Numbered from the stretch's first letter, positions 53,177-62,451 are shown. The stretch: 64,000 nucleotides of DNA from Gleimia hominis (GCF_002871945.2 NZ_CP126963.1:1426001-1490000), one strand, 5' to 3'. The notes: a model not told the origin generated them from the letters alone. Program-made: numbers and translations.

Positions 53177-53749
53177 ATGGCGAAAGACGGAACGAACCGG
53201 GGTGGCCGCCGTGTGCGGGCAGGTGCGAAACCCGATCCGCTGAATGCGAAGCTCGCAGCTGGCCGCCCAGCCACGCGGCTTGATGATCCGCTGGGTGAGC
53301 CGTTTGACTTTGAAGGCTCAGATATCGGGGATGGTGCGGTGCTTGCTGGTGAGGTGATGCCGGAGCCTGCCGAGTATCTGTCGGAGATTCAGCGTGATGG
53401 TAAACCCCTCGGCGCTGACCTCGTCTACCGAGAAACATGGCAATGGCTCGATCAACGTGGCTGTTCCCAGTTCGTCGCACCGCGCTTGATCGAATCCTAT
53501 GCGCAGGCGTTCGCGCGTTATGTGCAGTGTGAACAGGCGATCTCCAAGTTCGGCTTGCTCGGCAAACACCCAACCACAGGGGCTGCGATCGCATCCCCTT
53601 TCGTTGCTATGTCCCAGTCTTTCGGGAAGCAAGCGAACGTGTACTGGTACGAGATTTACGAGATAGTGCGCGCCACCTGCACCAGCGACTACTCAGGTTC
53701 GGCGCCGGGTGATGACGTGATGGAGCGCCTGCTGCAAGCCCGCTCCTAA
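53177..53749 (+). CDS. Phage terminase small subunit (P27 family)
   Basis: A 190-residue DNA-recognition subunit of the packaging motor. GRRVRAGAKPDPLNAK at the N-terminus, DLVYRETWQWLDQRGC near residue 80 and FVAMSQSFGKQANVYWYEIY near residue 145 are in line with P27-type terminases. It lies several genes before the large subunit, with a SAM synthetase and methyltransferases between them, an expanded version of the usual order. Confidence 0.87.
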   Translation: MAKDGTNRGGRRVRAGAKPDPLNAKLAAGRPATRLDDPLGEPFDFEGSDIGDGAVLAGEVMPEPAEYLSEIQRDGKPLGADLVYRETWQWLDQRGCSQFVAPRLIESYAQAFARYVQCEQAISKFGLLGKHPTTGAAIASPFVAMSQSFGKQANVYWYEIYEIVRATCTSDYSGSAPGDDVMERLLQARS

Positions 53750-53828
53750 CACCCCTTTGATTCTCGTGTGCCTGCCCGAGATGGGTGGGCACTTTTCTAT
53801 GTCCCGATTCTTTGGAAAGTGAGTGTGT

Positions 53829-55019
53829 ATGTCTGTTACGAAGACTGCTGAGGCCGTGTGTATCGGCCATCCCGATAAGCTCTGTGATTTGATCGCTGAC
53901 ACGATCCTTGACGATATCCTCTACGAGGATCCTGCTGCCCGCGTTGCAGTAGAAGTGATGGCATCTGGCCGCAGGATCATTGTGACTGGCGAGATCACTT
54001 CGAAGGTTCGTCCGCGTATTCGTGAGTCGGTGCGTTACGCGCTGGTGAAGGCGGGTTATGTGCCGTGGAAGTTCCTCGTTTTCGTCTGGACACGCCGCCA
54101 ATCCCCAGACATCAACGCAGGAGTTTCCAAGTCCTTGGAGGCTCGCTTCGGAGACACGAGTGAGTTTGCGTTGCAGGGCGCTGGCGATCAAGGCACCGTC
54201 TACGGATACGCCACCAACGAAACCCCGCAGCGTTTGCCATTGCCGCTCGTACTCTCGCATGAGATCTGTGGGCGTCTTGATGACGCCCGCAAGGACGGCA
54301 CGATCAGCGGTATCAAGTCCGATGGTAAGGCGCAGGTGACGGTTCGCTACGACGCCGCCGGACAACCCGTAGCAGTCGAAACCGTGGTGGTGTCGATCCA
54401 ACACGACGCTACGAAGACTCTGGACGAGCTTGCGGCTGAGGTCAAAACACTGATCGTCGCACCCGCGTGTAAGCCGTATCTGCCAATTAGCGCTGACACC
54501 GAGATTCTGGTGAATCCCTCGGGCTTGTTTACGGTGGGTGGTTCAAAGGCAGACACGGGGCTCACTGGTCGCAAGCTGATGGTCGACACTTACGGCGGTC
54601 TCGCCCCACATGGTGGTGGGGCGTTCTCGGGTAAGGACGCGTCCAAGGTTGACCGCTCGGGTGCGTATATGGCGCGTCTGATAGCCAAGACTATCGTCGA
54701 CTCCGGTCTTGCGCAGGAATGCCAGGTCGCGATTTCCTATGCGATTGGGAAGGCTGATCCGGTCGCCTTCACCATCGACACGCTCGGCAGTGGTGAATAC
54801 TCCGACAAGATCCTGACCGAGGCTGCGCGTGAGGTGTTTCCGCTACGCCCAGGAGCGATCATTGACGCTTTGGGGTTGCGAGCACCCGGCTACACCCGCT
54901 ACTCGACCTACGGACACTTCGGCCATGCCGGTTTGCACTGGGAGAACTCGTTCGCTCACGTCGACGCATTAAAGAAGGCGGTGACCACACATGCTCATGA
55001 AACCAATGCCCATCAGTGA
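53829..55019 (+). CDS. metK: Phage-borne S-adenosylmethionine synthetase
   Basis: A 396-residue enzyme that makes AdoMet from methionine and ATP. GHPDKLCDLIADTILDDIL starts the methionine-binding region, GAGDQGTVYGYATNE is the family signature, and GGGAFSGKDASKVDRSGAYM the second signature. The sequence appears complete and is distinct in position from any host metabolic gene. It overlaps the ParB-methyltransferase gene, and a cytosine methyltransferase follows, so it probably raises AdoMet supply for phage DNA methylation. Confidence 0.93.
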   Translation: MSVTKTAEAVCIGHPDKLCDLIADTILDDILYEDPAARVAVEVMASGRRIIVTGEITSKVRPRIRESVRYALVKAGYVPWKFLVFVWTRRQSPDINAGVSKSLEARFGDTSEFALQGAGDQGTVYGYATNETPQRLPLPLVLSHEICGRLDDARKDGTISGIKSDGKAQVTVRYDAAGQPVAVETVVVSIQHDATKTLDELAAEVKTLIVAPACKPYLPISADTEILVNPSGLFTVGGSKADTGLTGRKLMVDTYGGLAPHGGGAFSGKDASKVDRSGAYMARLIAKTIVDSGLAQECQVAISYAIGKADPVAFTIDTLGSGEYSDKILTEAAREVFPLRPGAIIDALGLRAPGYTRYSTYGHFGHAGLHWENSFAHVDALKKAVTTHAHETNAHQ

Positions 55020-56241
55020 ACTCAAGCCCGCTGACTACAATCCGCGTAAAGACCTCCAGCCTGGCGATGCCGAATACGAGAAGCTCAAGCGATCCTTGAC
55101 CGAGTTCGGCTACGTCGAACCCGTCATCTGGAACTCCACCACTGGCAACATCGTCGGTGGACACCAGCGTTTGAAGGTGCTCGAAGATCTCGGCCACACG
55201 GACGTGGACGTGATCGTTGTTGAGCTCGATGAGACCCGCGAGAAAGCACTCAACATCGCGCTCAACAAGATCAGCGGCGAATGGGACAACGACAGACTTG
55301 CCCTCCTCATCGCCGACCTCGATGCTTCGGATTTCGATGCTGAACTCACCGGTTTCGACGACGCCGAAATCCAGCAGTTGATCGGCTCCTTGGATGAGAA
55401 CGAGGTTGAGGACGACGACTTCGACCTTACCGCCGCACTCGAAGCATCCGCGTTCGTGGAGCGTGGGGATATCTGGACGCTTGGCCGTCACCGACTCGTG
55501 TGCGGCGACGCCACCAGCGTCGAGGACGTCGAGTTGTTGATGGATGGTAAACGTGCGAATCTTGTGTTGACTGATCCGCCATATAACGTCGCCTTCGAAT
55601 CAGGATCCGGATTGTCCATCAAGAACGACAAGATGGATGGCGATAAGTTCTACGATTTCCTGCTATCAGCGTTTTCGAACATGGTGGGCGTGTGTGAGAA
55701 GGGCGCGTCCGCGTATGTGTTCCACGCTGACACTGAAGGCTTGAACTTCCGCCGCGCCTTCGTTGAGGCAGGCTTTTACCTGTCGGGCTGTTGTATTTGG
55801 GTTAAAGATTCCCTCGTATTGGGACGTTCCCCGTATCAGTGGCAGCACGAGCCGGTGCTATTCGGGTGGGTGAAGACGGGTAAGCACAAGTGGTACGCCG
55901 ACCGGAAACAAACCACGATCTGGAACTTCGCCAAGCCCCGCCGTAATGCTGACCACCCGACCAGCAAGCCGCTGGATTTGTTGGCGTATCCGATCGGGAA
56001 CTCCACGCAGGCCAACGCGATCGTGCTCGACACCTTCGCAGGCTCAGGCTCCACACTCATGGCAGCTGAGGCAACCGACCGCATCGCCTACTGCATGGAG
56101 CTTGATGAGAAATACGCGAGCGTTATTTTGCGCCGTTATGCCGAACATACAGGGGACGCTGCCGGGATTACTTGCCTGCGAGGCGGCAAAGAGTATGCGT
56201 ATTTGGATTTGGTGCGCGATGTTAAGAGGGGTGAACCGTGA
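54991..56241 (+). CDS. ParB-domain / N4-N6 DNA methyltransferase fusion
   Basis: A 416-residue fusion. Residues 1 to about 110 are a ParB-like nuclease domain (ISELKPADYNPRKDL, GNIVGGHQRLKVLEDLG). The rest is a beta-class amino-methyltransferase with DPPYNVAFESG (about residue 193) and DTFAGSGSTLMA. Such fusions are common in prophages and protect phage DNA or mark it. The start overlaps the metK end by 29 bases, and the stop overlaps the next gene by four. Confidence 0.93.
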   Translation: MLMKPMPISELKPADYNPRKDLQPGDAEYEKLKRSLTEFGYVEPVIWNSTTGNIVGGHQRLKVLEDLGHTDVDVIVVELDETREKALNIALNKISGEWDNDRLALLIADLDASDFDAELTGFDDAEIQQLIGSLDENEVEDDDFDLTAALEASAFVERGDIWTLGRHRLVCGDATSVEDVELLMDGKRANLVLTDPPYNVAFESGSGLSIKNDKMDGDKFYDFLLSAFSNMVGVCEKGASAYVFHADTEGLNFRRAFVEAGFYLSGCCIWVKDSLVLGRSPYQWQHEPVLFGWVKTGKHKWYADRKQTTIWNFAKPRRNADHPTSKPLDLLAYPIGNSTQANAIVLDTFAGSGSTLMAAEATDRIAYCMELDEKYASVILRRYAEHTGDAAGITCLRGGKEYAYLDLVRDVKRGEP

Positions 56242-57644
56242 GTGAGTTGACGTTGGGTTCCTTGTTTGATGGCTCGGGTGGTTTCCCTCTCGCAGGTATT
56301 CAGGCGGGTATTCGTCCTGTGTGGGCGAGTGAAATCGAACCATTTCCGATTCTCGTTACGACCCGCCGCCTGCCGCAGCTCACTCATGTGGGTGATGTGA
56401 CCGGGGTCAACGGGGCTGATGTTGATGCGGTGGATGTGATCACGTTTGGTTCTCCCTGCCAAGACCTATCCGTTGCAGGTAAACAAGCAGGCCTGGCGGG
56501 TGAACGCTCGGGTCTGTTCTTTCATGCTGTACGAATTATCGACCAGATGAGGAAAGCAACCCATGGAATGTTTCCACGCTACGCGATCTGGGAGAATGTC
56601 CCTGGCGCGTTCTCCTCACACAAAGGATCCGATTTCGCCACCGTCCTTACCACGCTCACGCGCATCGTCGACCCGAGCACGCCTGATATGCCTGTCCCTG
56701 AGGGTGGATGGCCGTACGCGGGATGTGTCATGGGTGAGGGATTCTCACTGGCATGGCGTGTACTCGATGCGCAACATTTCGGCCTCGCCCAACGACGCCG
56801 CCGCATCTACCTTGTCGCAGATTTTGCAGGCCGATCCGCACCCGAGATTCTTTTTGAGCCCGCGAGCTTGCCAAGGAATCCTGAATCGTGCGGCACGCAA
56901 GAACAAGACCATGCCCACACCCCTGAAGCAAGCCTTGGAGGCCGTAGCAGCTCGGTGATGTTGTTGGATCATCATCCGCAGGACTCGAGGTTGACCGTTA
57001 ACTCCTCGGGGGTGGTGCAGACGCTGACTGCCCGGATGGGCAACTCACCCACCAACGTCCCCATCCTCCTCGACGCCCCAGAAGAACGCAGGGTGTTTGG
57101 CCTGAATTCGATCCACCAGTCCCGCAGCGGTGGCGGCCACTACGGCTACGAAGCGGAAGTGTCGAAAACCCTCGACTTGAAAGGCGGGGAGCCGACCTGC
57201 AATCAGGGCGGCATGGTCATCTTGGAGCCCGTCTATGCCGCATCCAAGGCCGACTATTTCACCCGCGTCACCAAGGATCAGGCAGGTGCGCTGCTGGCCA
57301 CGGATTACACCGATCCGCCCATGGTCGCCAGCTCGTCGCTGTGCCCCAGGCGGTTGACGCCGGTCGAGTGTGCCCGGTTGCAGGGGTTTCCTGACGATTG
57401 GTGTGACGGTCTTGCTATCGAGGATCCGACAAGCGAGGACATCGAGTATTGGACGGGCATTTGGGCTACCTGGAACTTGGCGCGCGGCGTGAAACCACGA
57501 ACCGCACGCCAAGTCACTACTTGGTTGGAGAATCCAACCAGTGATAGTGCCCAGTACAAGTTGTGGGGTAACGCGATCGCTTTGCCCGTTGCTCGCCACG
57601 TCCTTGAAAGACTGAAGAATTTTGCTCGCGCAGGGACTGGATAA
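56238..57644 (+). CDS. Phage DNA cytosine-5 methyltransferase
   Basis: A 468-residue C5 methyltransferase. LGSLFDGSGGFPLAGIQAG is motif I, FGSPCQDLSVAGKQAGL is motif IV with the catalytic cysteine, IWENVPG is motif VI, FGLAQRRRRIYLVADF is motif VIII, and YKLWGNAIALPVARHV at the end is motif X. The target recognition part lies at about residues 215-360. No matching endonuclease is adjacent, so it is an orphan enzyme that likely shields the phage from host restriction. Confidence 0.93.
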   Translation: MSELTLGSLFDGSGGFPLAGIQAGIRPVWASEIEPFPILVTTRRLPQLTHVGDVTGVNGADVDAVDVITFGSPCQDLSVAGKQAGLAGERSGLFFHAVRIIDQMRKATHGMFPRYAIWENVPGAFSSHKGSDFATVLTTLTRIVDPSTPDMPVPEGGWPYAGCVMGEGFSLAWRVLDAQHFGLAQRRRRIYLVADFAGRSAPEILFEPASLPRNPESCGTQEQDHAHTPEASLGGRSSSVMLLDHHPQDSRLTVNSSGVVQTLTARMGNSPTNVPILLDAPEERRVFGLNSIHQSRSGGGHYGYEAEVSKTLDLKGGEPTCNQGGMVILEPVYAASKADYFTRVTKDQAGALLATDYTDPPMVASSSLCPRRLTPVECARLQGFPDDWCDGLAIEDPTSEDIEYWTGIWATWNLARGVKPRTARQVTTWLENPTSDSAQYKLWGNAIALPVARHVLERLKNFARAGTG

Positions 57645-57682
57645 GCACTCGCACCTATGGCTGTATGTACATGACCAAACAA
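57635..57682 (+). repeat. 48-bp repeat, copy 1 (candidate regulatory element)
   Basis: GACTGGATAA, a variable stretch, then CACCTATGGCTGTATGTACA and TGA, ending AACAA. Copy 2 is at 58577-58624 with about 41 of 48 bases identical. Both lie a short distance upstream of small genes and contain the palindrome ATGTACAT. Confidence 0.8.
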
Positions 57683-57719
57683 ACCCCGACAAGGGGGAAA
57701 CATGAGATGGAGGATGGTC

Positions 57720-57902
57720 ATGAGTGATCTACATATCGAGATCAGCGAGATGCTGGAGGCAGGCATCAACATCTGGGACATTGAAGAAGCCCTCGACATT
57801 GCACGAAAGTGGAACTTCTCCCTGGTTGCCGGTGCGATCGAACACGACCCGCATGGCTATCTGCGACTGGTTGATTCTTGGTTTGAACAGGTGACCCGAT
57901 GA
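57720..57902 (+). CDS. Small phage protein of unknown function, 60 residues
   Basis: Begins MSDLHIEISEMLEAG and continues INIWDIEEALDIARKW, an acidic helical protein. The ATG at 57720 has GGAGG six bases upstream; an ATG at 57702 with AAGGGGG is also possible. The stop overlaps the next start (ATGA). Similar short proteins occur beside this gene pair in Gram-positive mobile elements. Confidence 0.7.
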   Translation: MSDLHIEISEMLEAGINIWDIEEALDIARKWNFSLVAGAIEHDPHGYLRLVDSWFEQVTR

Positions 57903-58549
57903 CCACGATCGAGTTTACCCCGAACAAGGCTGGGCGTAAGAAACTCGCCGAAGTCATCGCGGAACATCTTGGCGTGAAAGCCAGGTATGCTGGCATGCCC
58001 ACCTTTGACTATCTGATTGGTGAGGCGCGGTTGGATCGGGACTGGGTGCTCCACCTCCCAGACAACGCAGACGGCGACGCGATAACCGACGCCGCGAGCG
58101 CGGCCGGGTTTGCGCCTGCGGGTGAGGTTTACGGACTCACGCTCACATTCCCCACGACCAGGTGGGACGAGGCCACAGGCGCGAAGCTCGACGCCCTGCT
58201 CGCCTCCAAGGGAGCACTCATCGCTAAGGCACTGGTTATTCCTGCTACGCCCATGGCGATCGATGAGGCGGAAGGGACCGTTGAGTTTGCCTGGTTTGAC
58301 CAGCTCCCAGATGCGGAGGTGATTGAAGCGGTCAGCGTGCTGATTCAGCTCATGATCGAGCACGCGAAAACCGCCACGAGAGTCTCCGCGAAGCCTGCCA
58401 AGACAGGTGGAAATGACAAGTATGCGATGCGCTGCTGGTTGCTGCGCCTGGGCATGATCGGCGACAACTACAAGCACGTGCGCCGAGTCCTGCTAGCGAA
58501 TCTGGAAGGCAACGCAGCATGGAAAACCCTGCCCAAATCCGACCACTGA
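57899..58549 (+). CDS. Conserved mobile-element protein (often annotated virulence-related)
   Basis: A 216-residue protein. IEFTPNKAGRKKLAEVIAEH and RYAGMPTFDYLIGEARLDRD at the start, and NDKYAMRCWLLRLGMIGDNY at the end, are like a widespread family in Gram-positive prophages and conjugative elements whose function is not known. The middle, rich in Asp and Ala, is variable. It is coupled to the small gene before it and followed by a second copy of the 48-base repeat. Confidence 0.7.
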   Translation: MTTIEFTPNKAGRKKLAEVIAEHLGVKARYAGMPTFDYLIGEARLDRDWVLHLPDNADGDAITDAASAAGFAPAGEVYGLTLTFPTTRWDEATGAKLDALLASKGALIAKALVIPATPMAIDEAEGTVEFAWFDQLPDAEVIEAVSVLIQLMIEHAKTATRVSAKPAKTGGNDKYAMRCWLLRLGMIGDNYKHVRRVLLANLEGNAAWKTLPKSDH

Positions 58550-58576
58550 GTTCCTTGCGGAGAACCGGCGAAAAGC

Positions 58577-58624
58577 GACTGGATAACCGCGCACACCTAT
58601 GGCTGTATGTACATGATCGAACAA
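58577..58624 (+). repeat. 48-bp repeat, copy 2
   Basis: GACTGGATAACCGCGCAC followed by the same ACCTATGGCTGTATGTACAT core as copy 1. The next gene's ribosome site AAAGGAG follows within 10 bases. Confidence 0.8.
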
Positions 58625-58643
58625 GAAATAAAGGAGCGAGGTC

Positions 58644-58931
58644 ATGAATACCAGCAAGGTCACGATGGAGCAGCTGCAGATCGCGACCGACAGCTACGGC
58701 ACGGTTATCGCCTACGGAGACTTCGTCCTCGCCTCGGCATACCGGCACCTGGGCAAAGGCCGGATCGGAAACGACGCCCGCGTCTACAAACTCGCCGAGC
58801 AGCCCATCCCTGGCTGGGGATCGGACGCCCGCAGTTTCATTGAATGCGAACTCGCCCTGGTTGCTGAGGCTGAGGAACTGTTCGAAGACGCCGGCCACGC
58901 CATCGCCTGGGCGCTTGCCCACACCAACTAA
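58644..58931 (+). CDS. Small phage protein of unknown function, 95 residues
   Basis: A mixed alpha-beta protein with YGTVIAYGDFVLASAYRHLG in the centre and a helical acidic end. AAAGGAG precedes the ATG. It sits directly before the large terminase. No family recognised. Confidence 0.65.
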   Translation: MNTSKVTMEQLQIATDSYGTVIAYGDFVLASAYRHLGKGRIGNDARVYKLAEQPIPGWGSDARSFIECELALVAEAEELFEDAGHAIAWALAHTN

Positions 58932-58957
58932 CCAGCACAGGAAGGAGCCTGAAGGGC

Positions 58958-60565
58958 GTGATGCGCACTCTCGACACCTACACGCCGACCCGGTTCATGG
59001 CCGAAGGCTCCACCTATGACAAGCGGAAGGCCGACTTCGCGGTCGCGTTCATCCAAGCCCTCAAGCACACCAAAGGGCGCTGGGCGGGCAAGCCGTTCCA
59101 TCTCATCGACTGGCAGGAACAAATCATCCGTGACTTGTTCGGCACGGTCAAAGAAGACGGCTACCGCCAGTTCACCACCGCCTACGTCGAGATACCCAAG
59201 AAGCAGGGCAAATCAGAGCTCGCGGCCGCTGTCGCTCTGCTACTGACGTGCGGGGACGGTGAGGAGCGTGCCGAAGTGTACGGGTGCGCGGCGGATCGTC
59301 AGCAAGCGAGCATCGTGTTCGAAGTCGCCGCAGACATGGTGCGCATGAGCCCCGCCTTGTCCAAGCGGGTGAAGATCCTGCGCTCCCAGAAGCGCATCGT
59401 CTACAAGCCCACCAACTCCTTCTACCAAGTCCTCTCAGCAGAGGCGTATTCGAAGCATGGGTTCAACATTTCCGGGGTCGTGTTCGACGAGCTGCACACC
59501 CAACCCAACCGTGCCTTGTTCGATGTCATGACGAAAGGTTCAGGCGATGCCCGCACCCAGCCCCTGTACTTCCTGATCACCACCGCTGGCACCGACACAC
59601 ATTCGATCTGCTACGAGCAGCACGAGAAAGCCCTCGATGTGCTGGCCGGCAAGAAGGTTGATCCGACGTTCTACCCGGTCATTTACGGCGCGGACCGCGA
59701 GGATGACTGGACCGACGAGGCCGTGTGGGCGAAAGCCAACCCTTCGCTGGGGATCACGGTGCCGATTGAGAAGGTTCGCCAAGCCTGCAACTCGGCCAGG
59801 CAGAATCCGGCTGAGGAGAACACGTTCCGGCAGCTGCGCCTGAACCAGTGGGTGAAGCAGTCAGTGCGGTGGATGCCCATGCACGTGTGGAACAACAACT
59901 CGGCTCCCGTAGACCTGTCCGATCTGGAAGGCCGGGTCTGTTACGGCGGCCTCGACCTCGCGAGCACGACGGACATCACCGCGTTCGTCCTCGTCTTCCC
60001 ACCCCAGACCGGTGATGAGCCGTATGTGATCGCACCCTGGTTTTGGATCCCCGAAGACAACCTCAAACTGCGGGTGGCTCGTGACCACGTGCCCTACGAC
60101 CTCTGGCACCAGCAAGGCTTCCTGCAGACCACCGAGGGCAACGTCGTCCACTACGGCGCAATCGAAACCTTCATCGAAACCCTTGGTGAGCGGTTTGATA
60201 TTCGGGAGATTGCTTTCGACCGGTGGGGCGCAGTCCAAATGAGCCAAAACCTCGAAGGACTCGGCTTCACCGTCGTTCCCTTCGGGCAGGGTTTCAAAGA
60301 CATGAGCCCGCCGTCGAAGGAGCTGATGAAGCTCGCGCTGGAGGGCAGGTTGGCGCATGGCGGACATCCGGTACTGTCGTGGATGGTCGATAACATTCAC
60401 GTGCGTACCGACCCAGCAGGAAACATCAAACCCGACAAGCAAAAGAGCACCGAGAAGATCGACGGCGTGGTCGCCACCATCATGGCGTTGGATCGCGCCA
60501 TTCGAAACGGCACCGGACATGTGAGCGGCAGCGTTTATGACGAGCGCGGATTATTCGTTATTTAG
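58958..60565 (+). CDS. Phage terminase large subunit (intact)
   Basis: A 535-residue packaging motor. The ATPase region has Walker A-like EIPKKQGKSELAAA (about residue 80) and Walker B VVFDELHTQ (about residue 178). The nuclease region includes YGGLDLASTTDITAFVL (about residue 330) and, near the end, KIDGVVATIMALDRAI. Two broken relatives of this gene are at 16053 and 19875. The stop overlaps the end of the minus-strand gene at 60562 by four bases. Confidence 0.95.
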   Translation: MMRTLDTYTPTRFMAEGSTYDKRKADFAVAFIQALKHTKGRWAGKPFHLIDWQEQIIRDLFGTVKEDGYRQFTTAYVEIPKKQGKSELAAAVALLLTCGDGEERAEVYGCAADRQQASIVFEVAADMVRMSPALSKRVKILRSQKRIVYKPTNSFYQVLSAEAYSKHGFNISGVVFDELHTQPNRALFDVMTKGSGDARTQPLYFLITTAGTDTHSICYEQHEKALDVLAGKKVDPTFYPVIYGADREDDWTDEAVWAKANPSLGITVPIEKVRQACNSARQNPAEENTFRQLRLNQWVKQSVRWMPMHVWNNNSAPVDLSDLEGRVCYGGLDLASTTDITAFVLVFPPQTGDEPYVIAPWFWIPEDNLKLRVARDHVPYDLWHQQGFLQTTEGNVVHYGAIETFIETLGERFDIREIAFDRWGAVQMSQNLEGLGFTVVPFGQGFKDMSPPSKELMKLALEGRLAHGGHPVLSWMVDNIHVRTDPAGNIKPDKQKSTEKIDGVVATIMALDRAIRNGTGHVSGSVYDERGLFVI

Positions 60566-61101
60566 GCGTGACAGCATCGCGTTCGGATTATCTGCTCGAG
60601 ATTATGAAGTTTGATTTCATCCAGCGGGAGGTCAATATCCGTATGGAACTGATCGTTGAGAACTGCGTTCTTAACCCACTTATCGGCCTCGAGGTTGCAT
60701 GTCGCGAATTTTGAACGCGCACCTGGTCGAAGCTTCGGATGCGGAGCATCGCAAAAAGGAATAACGCCTAAACGATCAAACAGGGCATGCACATTTCTCG
60801 ATGTATTTTTTAACTTGCCATCCTCCTCTTCCCATTCCCAGTCAAGTACTTGCAGTGTGACGAGAACCTGGATTGAAGGATCGCTGAGTGACGTTCCTTC
60901 TACCCACATCCAGTTTCTTAGGTCTAGTTGTGGGCGAATGCGCGTTGATCTCTTTGGGTAGGAGAAAGGACCTTCTCCGGCTTGAGGGCCGTCGACTACT
61001 TCGAAATTCATGGATCGAAGCAAGTTACGGATTTTCTCGCGTTCAACGAGACGCGCTTTTCGATAGGCCTCTTTTGCTTGTTGGAACGAACTCTCGGTCA
61101 T
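60562..61101 (-). CDS. Unknown soluble protein in the terminase-portal junction
   Basis: A 179-residue protein with a charged helical N-terminus (FQQAKEAYRKARLVEREKIR) and a beta-type body (VLVTLQVLDWEWEEEDGKLK, then DAPHPKLRPG). No signal peptide, membrane helix or known motif is visible. GGAGGAG precedes the ATG. It is transcribed against the structural genes, exactly in the slot where the decayed copies carry secreted-protein cassettes, so it is a cargo gene. Exclusion or host-fitness roles are possible but not shown. Confidence 0.6.
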   Translation of the reverse strand: MTESSFQQAKEAYRKARLVEREKIRNLLRSMNFEVVDGPQAGEGPFSYPKRSTRIRPQLDLRNWMWVEGTSLSDPSIQVLVTLQVLDWEWEEEDGKLKNTSRNVHALFDRLGVIPFCDAPHPKLRPGARSKFATCNLEADKWVKNAVLNDQFHTDIDLPLDEIKLHNLEQIIRTRCCHA

Positions 61102-61149
61102 CGCTATCTCCTCCTTCTCTTACCGATTCTCTCATTGAAAGGTATGCAC

Positions 61150-62451
61150 ATGGGTTTTCTGAATTGGTTGCGTGGCGACACTGCCCGCTCCGTTGACGAT
61201 AACGCGATCAGCTCTGGTTATAGCTTTTTCTTTGGGGCGACGTCTTCTGGGCGTCCGGTGACGGAACGCTCGGCGATGCAGATGACTGCGGTGTATTCGT
61301 GTGTGCGGATTTTGGCTGAAGCTATCGCGGGCCTGCCGTTGCATGTCTATCAGCAAGACGCTGATGGCGCGAAGGTGAAGGCGTTCGATCATCCGTTGTA
61401 TCGGTTGCTGCATGATGAGCCGAATCCAGAGATGACGAGCTTCGTGTTCCGCGAAACGTTGATGACCCACCTACTGCTCTGGGGTAATGCGTTTGCTCAG
61501 GTGATCCGTAACGGCCGCGACGAGGTCATCGGCCTGTATCCGCTCATGCCCAACCGCATGACCGTCGGACGCGACGAAGCCGGGCGTTTGTATTACGAGT
61601 ATCAGCGCACATGGGACGAACCAACAGGAAGATACGAGACCATCACGTTGGCCGCGCGCGATGTCCTCCATATTCCCGGCCTGGGCTTTGACGGCCTGGT
61701 TGGTTATAGCCCGATTGCGATGGCGAAAAACGCCATCGGCCTCGCCCAAGCAACAGAAGACTACGGCGCATCGTTTTTTGCTAACGGTGCTGCTCCTGGT
61801 GGGGTGTTGGAGCATCCGGGCACGATCAAAGACCCCGCCAGAGTTAGGGAGTCCTGGCAGGCAACGTTCGGCGGCGCACGGAACGGCAACAAGATCGCGG
61901 TACTGGAAGAGGGCATGAAATACACGCCCATCTCCGTCAGCCCAGAACAAGCTCAATTCCTTGAAACGAGGAAGTTTCAGATCAACGAGATCGCCCGCAT
62001 TTTCCGTATTCCGCCGCACATGATCGGCGACCTCGAAAAATCCTCGTTTTCCAATATTGAGCAGCAGTCGTTGGAGTTTGTGAAGTACACGCTTGATCCG
62101 TGGGTGATCCGCTTCGAACAAGCCATCACCAAAACCCTGCTCAGCCCGCGCGAGAAGCCGCAGATCTATGTGAAGTTCAACCTCGAAGGCTTGCTGCGTG
62201 GGGATTACGAATCCCGAATGAATGGGTATGCGGTGGCCCGGCAGAACGGGTGGATGAGCGCCAACGATATCCGCGAACTAGAAAACCTCGACAAGATCCC
62301 TGCCGAAGCTGGCGGCGACCTCTACCTAGTCAACGGCAATATGCTCCCGCTCGGTCTCGCAGGGGCATACGCGCAGACAACCGAGTCTGAACCAGAGCCT
62401 GAACCGGCTGAGGAACCTATGAGTGAATCTTCTGTAAGGAGGAGGATATGA
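61150..62451 (+). CDS. Phage portal protein, second (intact) copy
   Basis: A 433-residue portal with the same landmarks as the first copy: SCVRILAEAIAGLPLHVY, LLLWGNAFAQVIRNG and GLGFDGLVGYSPIAMAK. GAAAGG seven bases before the ATG at 61150 fixes the start; an ATG at 61144 is also in frame. It overlaps the protease start by four bases. Some stretches are base-for-base identical to the first copy (for example about 22243-22318 with 61913-61988) while neighbouring parts differ. Confidence 0.94.
   Translation: MGFLNWLRGDTARSVDDNAISSGYSFFFGATSSGRPVTERSAMQMTAVYSCVRILAEAIAGLPLHVYQQDADGAKVKAFDHPLYRLLHDEPNPEMTSFVFRETLMTHLLLWGNAFAQVIRNGRDEVIGLYPLMPNRMTVGRDEAGRLYYEYQRTWDEPTGRYETITLAARDVLHIPGLGFDGLVGYSPIAMAKNAIGLAQATEDYGASFFANGAAPGGVLEHPGTIKDPARVRESWQATFGGARNGNKIAVLEEGMKYTPISVSPEQAQFLETRKFQINEIARIFRIPPHMIGDLEKSSFSNIEQQSLEFVKYTLDPWVIRFEQAITKTLLSPREKPQIYVKFNLEGLLRGDYESRMNGYAVARQNGWMSANDIRELENLDKIPAEAGGDLYLVNGNMLPLGLAGAYAQTTESEPEPEPAEEPMSESSVRRRI

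Noticed and set aside
53607..54404. Long minus-strand frame opposite the small terminase and metK
   Set aside because: It is a shadow of two well-supported plus-strand genes with high GC third positions.
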